From: Verrucomicrobiota bacterium | GTDB taxonomy: Bacteria > Verrucomicrobiota > Verrucomicrobiia > Opitutales > Opitutaceae | Assembly: GCA_023432225.1 (NCBI GenBank) | Contig: JAEYUW010000022.1 | Span: 1-39,363, forward strand | DNA length: 39,363 bases | Reading direction: 5' to 3' | Shown: positions 30,112-37,529 of the stretch, piece after piece | How the letters are laid out: every line of letters starts with the position of its first letter | Position numbering within the stretch: the stretch's first letter is position 1 | Notes under the pieces: generated by a model | What the model saw: only the letters and a program-made list of their open reading frames with translations | What the model was told of the DNA's origin: nothing | Database searches by the model: none | Translations under genes and position numbers: made by a program

Positions 30112-32238
30112 ATGAGCACTCCCTTTGCCTCACTCGAAACCAGTTTCTTCGTGAACGGCAGCGCGCAAACCGCGCCGCAATTCGCCATCAAGCTCAACGG
30201 CAGCGCGCCCTTCACCGTCACCGCCTGGGTGAACGCCCAGTCCATCCAGGATCCGGCGGACATCCTCGCCAAGGACGGCGTGTTTCGCTTCGGCGTCCAA
30301 GGCACCCAGCTCTACGTCGAACTCAACGGCTTCCCCGCCCTCTGGTCCGACGGCGTTACCAATCCCGTGACGCAGGACGCCTGGCATTACGTCGCCTGCG
30401 TCTACACCGGCACGCAGCTGCAGCTCTACATCGACGGCGTCCTCGATTGCGCGGCCGGCGTGACCGGCCAGGGCGCGGACAACACGAACCCGTTCGTCAT
30501 CGCGAACAACCTGCAGGGCCGCCTGAACAGCGTGCGCGTCTACGCCAGCGCGTTGCCGGCGGGCCTCCTGCTCGAGGCGATGTTCCAGCCCGACCCCGCG
30601 CAGAGCTACGTCGCGAATTTCGACTTCACTCTCAACCCGCCCGCGGACACCTCCGGCAACAACCTCCCGCTCGTGCTCAGCGGCACGACGAGCGTCAACG
30701 CCGTCGCCCCCGCCGTCGCGCTCGGCGCCAGCGCCTACTGCCAGCCGATCCGCGACCCCGGCGTGAATCCTGGCGGCGCTGGCAACGATCCCTACACCAT
30801 CCAGGCGTGGATCTGGATTGCGAACCCGACGGCGAGCCTCACCGCCGACGGCCTCGTGCCCGCCGCCCAGGCCGTGTTCGTCAACCAGCTCATCGACGCG
30901 CCGGTGGGCGTCGCGCTGTTCCTCGTCTACGACAGCACCGCGAACCTCTACCGGCTGGCGTCGTTGCGCGGCAACGTCGACACCGCGGGCAGCACCCTCG
31001 TCTCGCAGGGCACGCTGCCCTTCGGCCAGTGGGTGAACGTTGCGACGACCTACGATCCCACCACCACGACGCTGTCGCTCTACCTCAACGGTGCGCTCGA
31101 TTCCTCGAGCCCCGCGTTCCCCGCCATCACGGCGCTCTCCGCGCCAAACGTGCTCATCGGTGGCGCGGCGGTGTCGACGCAGCCCTCCACGGTCTGGACG
31201 CTGCAAGGCTTCATCCAGACCGTCGACGTGTGGAACGTCAGCCTCAGCGCGGCCCAGATCCAGCAATGGCTCGCCGCGTATCCCATCCAGGAAGCCGGGC
31301 TCACCGCGCACTACGACTTCACCAGCCAGCTCGCGCGCAACGAGCTCAACGGCAATCTCGTCGGCCTCGCCGACCGCGCGAACGTGCACGCGCAGACCGG
31401 CGCGGCCGGCACGTCGGCCGCCGCCACCGCGCGCAAACCGCGCCGCGAACCCGAGAAGCCGCACTACCGGCAACTCGCGCCTGAGATGATGCAGCGCCTG
31501 CGCGACGGCATCTCGTTCGCCGACGCGCCGCAGTTGGACAAGCTGCTCGATGAGGCGGCGCGCAAGGAGCTCGAGCAGAACCTGCACCTGTTCGTGCCCG
31601 CGGCGCACGTCGAGCGCTTCCGCGCCAAGCTGGCCGGGGAATGGGCCCGCGTCCGCCACCTCATGAAGGAGCGGCCGCAGGAGCTGCGCTTCGTCATCAC
31701 CCACCACAAGATCGACGGCGAACACATCCTCATTCACCACACGCCGGTCCACTCCACGGTGGTCTTCCGCGCGCCGGTCGAGTCGTTGGACGACTGCACC
31801 ATGTGGCGCATCCGCGTGATCTGGACAATCCTGATGGGCCTGCTGTCGGTGTTCGGCGTGACCGCGGCGCTGACCAACCGCGCGCTGCAGTTCATCCAGC
31901 AGCGGATCCTGGGCAACGCCGCCCTGATGCGGGCGATCGGCAACATTCCGGCTTCGGTGACGGCCACCGGGCTCTACGTGATCATCAAGGCGCTCTACGA
32001 TTTCGGCGTGCTCTGGCCGCTGATCAAGATCGTGCTGACGTCGATGGGCTGGTGGGCGCTCACCAAGCTGCTCGTGAAGATTCTGGTAAAGTTCTTCGGC
32101 GCCGCGCTCGCGGTGGCCGAGACGATCGCCTCGCTCATCGTGGCCGTGGCCCAGCTCATCTACGTGCTCACGCAGCAGCCGGCGCAATGCCCGCTCATCC
32201 CGAGCGGTGCCGGAGCCCCGGCGCCCGCCCCGGCCTGA
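30112..32238 (+). CDS. Tandem LamG-like lectin protein with hydrophobic C-terminus
   Basis: 708 residues, no signal peptide. Two LamG/concanavalin-like modules: ~10-160 (APFTVTAWVNAQSIQDPADI, AWHYVACVYTGTQLQLYIDG) and ~225-400 (PYTIQAWIWIANPT, WVNVATTYDPTTTTLSLYLN). Next is a basic linker (ARKPRREPEKPHYRQL), then a charged helical region ~445-560. From ~564 there are four or five hydrophobic or amphipathic helices: WRIRVIWTILMGLLSVFGVT, then a block holding LYVIIKALYDFGVLWPLIKI, WWALTKLLVKILVKFFGAAL and AETIASLIVAVAQLIYVLT. The end is a Pro-Ala tail. The order, sugar-binding modules then a membrane-active C-terminus, is like some pore-forming toxins, but I know no named family. The 9-bp gap to the preceding gene implies joint expression. 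Confidence 0.8.
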   Translation: MSTPFASLETSFFVNGSAQTAPQFAIKLNGSAPFTVTAWVNAQSIQDPADILAKDGVFRFGVQGTQLYVELNGFPALWSDGVTNPVTQDAWHYVACVYTGTQLQLYIDGVLDCAAGVTGQGADNTNPFVIANNLQGRLNSVRVYASALPAGLLLEAMFQPDPAQSYVANFDFTLNPPADTSGNNLPLVLSGTTSVNAVAPAVALGASAYCQPIRDPGVNPGGAGNDPYTIQAWIWIANPTASLTADGLVPAAQAVFVNQLIDAPVGVALFLVYDSTANLYRLASLRGNVDTAGSTLVSQGTLPFGQWVNVATTYDPTTTTLSLYLNGALDSSSPAFPAITALSAPNVLIGGAAVSTQPSTVWTLQGFIQTVDVWNVSLSAAQIQQWLAAYPIQEAGLTAHYDFTSQLARNELNGNLVGLADRANVHAQTGAAGTSAAATARKPRREPEKPHYRQLAPEMMQRLRDGISFADAPQLDKLLDEAARKELEQNLHLFVPAAHVERFRAKLAGEWARVRHLMKERPQELRFVITHHKIDGEHILIHHTPVHSTVVFRAPVESLDDCTMWRIRVIWTILMGLLSVFGVTAALTNRALQFIQQRILGNAALMRAIGNIPASVTATGLYVIIKALYDFGVLWPLIKIVLTSMGWWALTKLLVKILVKFFGAALAVAETIASLIVAVAQLIYVLTQQPAQCPLIPSGAGAPAPAPA

Positions 32239-32285
32239 ACGACCGCGGGCAGGTTCTCGCGCCGGAGCGTGCTCGACCCGATGCG

Positions 32286-32309
32286 GTCGGGCGCGCTTTC
32301 GCGCCCGAC
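32286..32309 (+). terminator. Strong hairpin after the lectin cassette
   Basis: GTCGGGCGCG-CTTT-CGCGCCCGAC is a perfect 10-bp GC stem 48 bp after the LamG gene stop. No T tract follows, so it is a possible Rho-assisted or structural 3' end rather than a classical terminator. Confidence 0.5.
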
Positions 32310-32368
32310 GGGAACGCGCGCGCAAGCGGCTTGCCGACGCGGGCAAGGTCGGCTCCCTTGCGCGGCAC

Positions 32369-33613
32369 ATGGACGACGCCACGCCGGTCGATCTTCGTGT
32401 TCAGCTCGATGCGATTTATCGCGCCGAGGCAGGGCGCGTGTTGGCGACGCTCATCGGCTTGCTTGGGAGCTTCGAGGTGGCGGAGGACGCGACGCACGAC
32501 GCGTTTCGCGCGGCCGCGGAGCGCTGGCCGAAGGAAGGAATCCCGCGCCATCCGCGAGCGTGGCTGGTTTCCACGGCGCGATTCAAAGCGATCGATGGGT
32601 TCCGCCGGCAGGCGAAACTGGAGGCGGCACAGGCGCGCGTGGCGGAAACGGTGCACGGCGCACCGGCGTTGCCGGAAAACGATGACGACGTGCCGGACGA
32701 GCGGTTGCGGCTGATCTTCACGTGCTGCCATCCGGCGCTGCCGGCGGAGTCGCGCGCGGCACTGACGTTGCGCGAGCTGTGCGGACTGACGACGGAGGAA
32801 ATCGCGCGGGCGTTTCTGACCACGCCGCCGACGATCGCGCAGCGCATCGTGCGCGCGAAGGCGAAGATCCGCGAGGAGCGCATCCCGTATCAAACGCCGT
32901 CGGCGGAGGAGCTGCCGGAGCGCCTGAGCGCGGTGCTGGCGGTCGTTTATCTGCTCTTCAACGAGGGCTACGCGGCATCGTCAGGGCCGACGTTGGTGCG
33001 CGCCGATCTCTCCGCCGAGGCGATCCGACTCGGGCGCATGCTGTTCGAACTGCTGCCGGAGCCGGAGGTGATGGGACTGCTCGCGCTCATGCTGCTGCAA
33101 GAGTCGCGCCGCGCGGCCCGCGTGGACGCGGCGGGCGAGCTGGTGTTGCTCGAGGAGCAGGATCGCGCGCGCTGGGACCAGGTCGCGATTCGCGAAGGAA
33201 TCGGGTTGGTCGAGCGTGCGTTGGCGACACGGCGTTTTGGCGCCTACACGTTGCAGGCGGCGATCGCGGCGGTGCATGCCGAGGCGCGCTCGGCCGCGGA
33301 CACGGACTGGGCGCAGATTTGCGCGCTCTACGCCGCGTTGCTCGAGGTGCAGCCTTCGCCGGTGATCGAACTGAATCGCGCGGTGGCGGTCGCGATGCAT
33401 CGCGGCCCGGCCGCTGGGTTGGCGGCGATCGATGCGCTGCTCGTGCGGGGCGAGTTGGAGAATTACCATTGGGCGCACGCCGCCCGCGCGGATCTCTGCC
33501 GGCGACTCGGCCGGAGCGAGGAGGCGCGGGCGAGCTATGAAAAGGCTCTGGGTTTGGCGCCGGGGGAGGCGGAGCGACGGTTTCTGGCGCGAAGGCTTCG
33601 CGAACTCGGATGA
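32369..33613 (+). CDS. ECF42-type RNA polymerase sigma factor
   Basis: 414 residues from the ATG at 32369; the frame open from 32207 is non-coding-like. Sigma region 2 at ~10-85: IYRAEAGRVLATLIGLLGSF, VAEDATHDAFRAAAERWP and PRAWLVSTARFKAIDGFRR. Region 4 at ~110-165: ALTLRELCGLTTEEIARAFL then TTPPTIAQRIVRAKAKIREE. The long C-terminal part (~190-414) with tetratricopeptide-like helices (YAALLEVQPSPVIELNRAVA, and RSEEARASYEKALGLAPGEA near the end) is the hallmark of the ECF42 group. ECF42 sigma factors lack a classical anti-sigma partner and are linked to DGPF/YCII proteins, one of which follows at 33708. The stimulus is unknown. Confidence 0.93.
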   Translation: MDDATPVDLRVQLDAIYRAEAGRVLATLIGLLGSFEVAEDATHDAFRAAAERWPKEGIPRHPRAWLVSTARFKAIDGFRRQAKLEAAQARVAETVHGAPALPENDDDVPDERLRLIFTCCHPALPAESRAALTLRELCGLTTEEIARAFLTTPPTIAQRIVRAKAKIREERIPYQTPSAEELPERLSAVLAVVYLLFNEGYAASSGPTLVRADLSAEAIRLGRMLFELLPEPEVMGLLALMLLQESRRAARVDAAGELVLLEEQDRARWDQVAIREGIGLVERALATRRFGAYTLQAAIAAVHAEARSAADTDWAQICALYAALLEVQPSPVIELNRAVAVAMHRGPAAGLAAIDALLVRGELENYHWAHAARADLCRRLGRSEEARASYEKALGLAPGEAERRFLARRLRELG

Positions 33614-33707
33614 AAATTTTTCGATCCGCTGTCGAATTCCGCGCCGCCCAATCGACTAGTTACGGAAACGCGGCCAATTCCGGACGCTTTTCCCTTCCAC
33701 GATCCTC

Positions 33708-34106
33708 ATGAAATACATCTGCCTCGGTTTTGCTGATCCCAAGATTTTCGGTGCGCTCTCGGAAACGGAGCTGCACGCCGGCATCGATCGTTGCTTCGCC
33801 TACGACGACGAGCTGCGCGCGAAAGGCCATTTCGCCGGCGGGCACGGTCTGCAGCCGCCCAGCGCCGCGATGACGCTGCGCTCGGTCAACGGCCGTGTGA
33901 CGGTGACGGACGGCCCTTTTACGGAAACGAAGGAATATCTCGGCGGCATCCTGATTCTCGAGGCGCGCGATCTGAATCATGCGGTCGAGCTCATCTCGAA
34001 GCATCCGGGCGTGGGCTTCGGGCCGTGGGAAATCCGTCCGGCTGCCGATCTCGATGAGATGATGCGGCAAAGCGAGGCGCGGCGCGCGGGGAAGATTTCC
34101 GCGTAG
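33708..34106 (+). CDS. DGPF/YCII-related protein, partner of the ECF42 sigma factor
   Basis: A 132-residue ferredoxin-like alpha/beta protein. It starts MKYICLGFAD and contains the DGPF motif in VTVTDGPFTETKEYLGGILI, the defining signature of this YCII-superfamily branch; GPWEIRPAADLDEMM is the C-terminal strand and helix. YCII proteins have a conserved His/Asp active-site-like dyad; in ECF42 loci they are the presumed target and perhaps part of the signalling. It lies 94 bp after the sigma gene on the same strand. Confidence 0.93.
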   Translation: MKYICLGFADPKIFGALSETELHAGIDRCFAYDDELRAKGHFAGGHGLQPPSAAMTLRSVNGRVTVTDGPFTETKEYLGGILILEARDLNHAVELISKHPGVGFGPWEIRPAADLDEMMRQSEARRAGKISA

Positions 34107-34210
34107 AACCGTGCGGCAGCGGAAGGTCGCACCTCCCGATGAATTGCGCCCGCAGCGCGGCCTGAACAACCGGCTCGCGCGGCGACGCTTCATGCACACA
34201 CTGCGCGGCC

Positions 34211-35464
34211 ATGGCTTGGCGCATCGACGAGCACGTGGTTCGCGGCGAGATCGACAATCGCGTGCGCGGGCGCGTCGTCGGAAAAATCTGGTTCGCCGGG
34301 CGCGCGGAGCCGGTGGAGCTGGAGCTGACGGGAAATTGCTGGCGTGATCTGGCGGGTCGGCGGCTGGAGTTCGTGAATCCGGACCCGAAGCCGGGATTGC
34401 CGGAGAGTTTCACGCGGCGGCAGATGGGCTCGGCAGGCGACATCACAGCCTCGCGCAAGGTGAAGGTGCTGGATTTTCCGCTCGAGGACATGCACCTCTA
34501 CTACAAGACCGGGCGCGAGATGCCGTGGCATTGGGGCAACTCGCTCTACTTCGAATGGTTTTCGGAGCGGAACGGGCGCGTGGTGATCGAGAGCGCGAGT
34601 TACGAGTTGAGGATCGTCGGCGAGCCCGCGTGGGAGATGACGGAGGCCGAGGAAGAGACGCAGCGCCGCGCGAATGGCGAGGGGATGGGCGGCTTCATGG
34701 CGAAGCTCGACGACGCAGTCGCGCAGAACCGGGAGATGGAGGCGCAATCCGAAGAACCCGACGAAAGCGACGCGGGACCCGAAAGCGCAAAGCCGATGAG
34801 CGAGGCCGAGGCGGAAGCGATGCAGGCGCGCAGTGATTTGTTGAACGATCGCGTTCAGGCCCGCCTCGCGCGCGAAGGACCAAACGCCGACTACGAAAAG
34901 ATTTTGGAGGAGGAGATCGAGCGGTTGATCCGGGAAGATCCGGCGCCTGAGCCGACACCGGAGCAAGAGGAACGAAACGCGGCGTGGCTTGAGAAATTCA
35001 ACCGTGGCGGCGACCACGACGCGGAAAGCCTCGATCCGGAACCGAAGGCCGAAGACGAAGAGCGGAGCTTCACGCACCCGGTTGCGCAGCGGGCGACGGA
35101 GCTTTTCTATCGCTGGCAGGAATCCGCGGAAGCCGAAGGATGGGTGCCGGAGGACGCCGTGGCGGAGCACCCGGTGCAGGAGTTGCTGGACGCGATGATG
35201 AAAGCCCACGTGAAGCTCGCCGCGTGGCTGAACCGACGCGAGTGGCCGCCGGAGCTGGATTTTTGCGCCACCACGATCGTGCGGCTGAAAAAAGCGCGCG
35301 AGTATCTCGACGACGCGCTACGCGCGATGGAGTCGTGCCAGGAGGAGAAGTTGCTCACGCCGGTGCAGCTCCGCCCGATGTTCGTGGAAGTGATCGATCT
35401 CGCGGACGACATCGACGCGCTCATCGCAGAGCTGCGGGCGCGGCTGGAGCGTGGGGTGGAGTGA
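34211..35464 (+). CDS. Two-part acidic protein, unknown function
   Basis: 417 residues. The N-terminal ~140 are beta-rich (VVGKIWFAGRAEPVELELTG, YYKTGREMPWHWGNSLYFEW, RVVIESASYELRIVG). The middle, ~150-290, is very acidic and low-complexity (EEETQRR, EAQSEEPDESDAGPESAKPM, PAPEPTPEQEERN) and probably flexible. The C-terminal ~120 are helical (VQELLDAMMKAHVKLAAWLN, TIVRLKKAREYLDDALRAME, VIDLADDIDALIAELRARLE). No signal peptide or membrane segment. I recognise no family. Three rightward genes of unknown function follow each other here (34211, 35489, 35851) and may form one unit. Confidence 0.75.
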   Translation: MAWRIDEHVVRGEIDNRVRGRVVGKIWFAGRAEPVELELTGNCWRDLAGRRLEFVNPDPKPGLPESFTRRQMGSAGDITASRKVKVLDFPLEDMHLYYKTGREMPWHWGNSLYFEWFSERNGRVVIESASYELRIVGEPAWEMTEAEEETQRRANGEGMGGFMAKLDDAVAQNREMEAQSEEPDESDAGPESAKPMSEAEAEAMQARSDLLNDRVQARLAREGPNADYEKILEEEIERLIREDPAPEPTPEQEERNAAWLEKFNRGGDHDAESLDPEPKAEDEERSFTHPVAQRATELFYRWQESAEAEGWVPEDAVAEHPVQELLDAMMKAHVKLAAWLNRREWPPELDFCATTIVRLKKAREYLDDALRAMESCQEEKLLTPVQLRPMFVEVIDLADDIDALIAELRARLERGVE

Positions 35465-35488
35465 ACGGAACGCTCGCGGATTTCTCTC

Positions 35489-35740
35489 ATGGACTATGAT
35501 GAAAAGAAAGTGGACGAAGCGGTGCCGGCTTTGTTGTGGCTGACGCGCTGGCGCGAGAAAAAGGACTGGCCGTGGCGCGCGTGGAAGGGGCACGACCGGG
35601 ACTCGATGCAACGGCTGCACGAGGCGGGTTTCATCAGCGATCCGCACAACAGGAACAAATCGGTCGGCTTCACGGAGGAAGGCGAGCGGCGGTCGGAGGA
35701 GTTGTTCGAAAAGCCGTTCGGGAAGCGCGATGAGACTTGA
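35489..35740 (+). CDS. DUF6429-family small protein
   Basis: 83 residues. MDYDEKKVDEAVPALLWLTR, then RAWKGHDRDSMQRLHEAGFI and SDPHNRNKSVGFTEEGE, match the small DUF6429 group, which looks like a minimal winged-helix fold with a C-terminal charged helix. Function unknown. It lies 24 bp after the 417-residue gene and before a repeat and the gene at 35851. Confidence 0.85.
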   Translation: MDYDEKKVDEAVPALLWLTRWREKKDWPWRAWKGHDRDSMQRLHEAGFISDPHNRNKSVGFTEEGERRSEELFEKPFGKRDET

Positions 35741-35762
35741 GCGGAAATGGTGTCGTCGCTCC

Positions 35763-35850
35763 CTTTGCGCGCTCCGCGTTTCGAATTCTGGAAACGAACG
35801 GTTTTAGCGCGAAGAGCGCGGAGGACGCAGCGAACGCGAAGATACGGACC
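35763..35850. repeat. Degenerate periodic repeat between two unknown genes
   Basis: CTTTGCGCGCTCCGCG (35763-35778) is partly complementary to the GCGCGGAGGACGC stretch near 35815-35830. The right part repeats GCG-A units with roughly 8-10-bp spacing. The look matches the CACGGAT/CACGAAA class, with another unit. The frame open from 35737 runs through it, which is why I start the next gene at 35851. Confidence 0.45.
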
Positions 35851-36459
35851 ATGAAATCGAATCCTTCAGACGAAACCGAGGGCGAGTCGATCGAGGAGAA
35901 ACTGGCGCGAGCGGATCGCGAGATTCGGCGGGCGCGGCTGGAGGAGAAGATTCGCGAACTGGGCGGCGTGCTGCCGGTGCACGGCGAAGACGACGCGGCG
36001 AGCGATTTGGAGCTCGGTTTTCTCGAACGCGTGATCGCGTGGGAAACGGGGCCGCGCTCGACGCACGGTGCCTGGCTGGCGCGGCGCGGACTGCATTTCA
36101 TGCCGCCGGCGGAGCTGGCGGGGCGCGCGTTGAAGCGCGAGCTGTGGCGGCTGATCGAGGCGCTCGCGGTGGCGCGCGTGTTTTTGTATCACACGAACAA
36201 CCTCAGCGACGAGGAACTCTACGCACGTTTGTGGTCGGAGGTTTTGGTCGGCGAATGTCCGGATTTCGCGCGGACGATCGACGACGCGTGTCACTGGGAT
36301 TTCGCGGACGCGGGTTCGGGCGAGGAGGAGTTGTGGTTGCGTTATCACGCCACGCCGCGAGAGCGCCGTGACTGGAAGCGGTGGTTTCCTGATGTGGTGC
36401 TGCCGCCGCGCGAGCGGGCACCGTATCGGCGCGATCATCGGTTGCCGGTGCGGGATTGA
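35851..36459 (+). CDS. Soluble helical protein, unknown function
   Basis: 202 residues from the ATG at 35851; upstream frame is repeat. A charged coiled-coil-like N-terminus (ESIEEKLARADREIRRARLE, EKIRELGGVLPVHGEDD) is followed by a globular part with FLERVIAWETGPRSTHGAWL, LWRLIEALAVARVFLYHTNN, LSDEELYARLWSEVL and CPDFARTIDDACHWDF, then a basic Pro-rich tail (VVLPPRERAPYRRDH). No signal or membrane segment. Not recognised beyond this; likely linked to the two genes before it. Confidence 0.75.
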   Translation: MKSNPSDETEGESIEEKLARADREIRRARLEEKIRELGGVLPVHGEDDAASDLELGFLERVIAWETGPRSTHGAWLARRGLHFMPPAELAGRALKRELWRLIEALAVARVFLYHTNNLSDEELYARLWSEVLVGECPDFARTIDDACHWDFADAGSGEEELWLRYHATPRERRDWKRWFPDVVLPPRERAPYRRDHRLPVRD

Positions 36460-36514
36460 TGTGCGCGATGCCACATAAGAGATCGCTGGCCAAACGGGAA
36501 AAATGGGGTTTTTA

Positions 36515-36546
36515 CTCAATGGCAAACGGTTCTGTTGGCCATTGAG
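36515..36546. other. Stem-loop in the low-GC gap before the DUF3800 gene
   Basis: CTCAATGGC (36515-36523) pairs with GCCATTGAG (36538-36546) across a 14-nt loop. The 197-bp gap 36460-36656 is clearly less GC-rich than its surroundings and also has the hairpin CTGACG-CCTGT-CGTCAG (36606-36622), which lies just past the stop of the leftward DUF3800 gene and may help end its transcript. Confidence 0.4.
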
Positions 36547-36656
36547 AAGGGTCTTGATTCGGGCGGACGAATGAAGATGTTAGTTCTGCCCTGCTTGACC
36601 GAATGCTGACGCCTGTCGTCAGAGACTGATGTAGGTCCAAGTGGGGCTTCTTTTTG

Positions 36657-37511
36657 TCAGGGTTTGACCTTGGTCGGATCAACTTGATGGTGCGTCGGGA
36701 TAAAGCACCAGTGAAGATATGGATCGCTCCATCGGCCGACCGGAAAAGAGGAAAGCCCGGTTGATATTCCGATATTGAAACCGCGTTTGCCGGTTACCCG
36801 CTTAATCTCCGAAAGTATCTTCTGATAGAGTGCGTCTTTCGCGACAGTGCGCTTTCCCCGGGTCGCCTGCCCGGGAAGAAGGGCGAGGTGTTTGTCGTTT
36901 AGGCGAAAGGTGATGGAGCCGAGGACCACGTCGAGCGCCTGCATCAAAATATGTTCATGAGATCGCACTTCGGTGACCGCAGAGTTTTCGAGGATAATGC
37001 CGCCAGCGGCACGAATTGTCTTGGTATTTGCGAGGCCGCTGACGAAGCCCTTGAACTTTGCGACTTGTTCGCGGGTGTCGCCGATCTCGTCCAGATAGAT
37101 TCGAATTCTCGGTGGCGAGATATGCCGCGGCAGGTGCGCAAGCCCGAATCCGTGCTTCAGGAACTGGTAATAAAGCAGGTAGTAGCTCTCATCCTGTTGC
37201 TCTTTGGTCAGCCCAACCGGCACACGGAAGTTGTGGGTGAACATCACGCGCATGAAGACGCGCCGCGCCGCAATTTCGTCGAAGAAACGCGTGATGAAGG
37301 TTCCATAGCGCTCGACGACGCCGGGGCCGACTTTCTCCCACTTGATTTCGCTGGTGAGGCCGAGCGAGCGCTTGGATTCGAGCAGCCGCTCCTCAACTGC
37401 ACGTAGCTCGGAGCCTGCGACCCTGATGCCGCCGTAGAAATTTGAGTAGAACGATCCCCGGCGATCTGATTCGTCGCAGAATAGAAGATATTCCTTCTCA
37501 GCGATAGGCAT
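36657..37511 (-). CDS. DUF3800-domain protein
   Basis: A 284-residue soluble protein with the DUF3800 pattern: YLLFCDESDRRG at the N-terminus (Asp-Glu-Ser acidic site), RIRIYLDEIGD in the middle (second Asp/Glu site), and SHEHILMQALDVVLGSITFR, the Q-x-x-D-x-x-x-G helix. These acidic residues suggest an RNase H-like metal-dependent fold; DUF3800 proteins often sit in defence or mobile regions. GC content and codon use are lower than the neighbours', which together with the AT-rich flank suggests recent transfer. It is a lone gene between the gene at 35851 and glyQS; no partner restriction or defence gene is visible. Confidence 0.88.
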   Translation of the reverse strand: MPIAEKEYLLFCDESDRRGSFYSNFYGGIRVAGSELRAVEERLLESKRSLGLTSEIKWEKVGPGVVERYGTFITRFFDEIAARRVFMRVMFTHNFRVPVGLTKEQQDESYYLLYYQFLKHGFGLAHLPRHISPPRIRIYLDEIGDTREQVAKFKGFVSGLANTKTIRAAGGIILENSAVTEVRSHEHILMQALDVVLGSITFRLNDKHLALLPGQATRGKRTVAKDALYQKILSEIKRVTGKRGFNIGISTGLSSFPVGRWSDPYLHWCFIPTHHQVDPTKVKP

Positions 37512-37529
37512 TCAGAACTGGGCGCGCAC

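Noticed and set aside
30130..32382. 750-residue antisense open frame opposite the LamG gene
   Set aside because: Composition dominated by Arg, Gly, Glu and Asp with no motif; the sense frame has recognisable lectin modules.
36515..36622. CRISPR or attachment site in the low-GC gap
   Set aside because: Only two unrelated stem-loops; no direct repeats with spacers, no integrase and no tRNA nearby.
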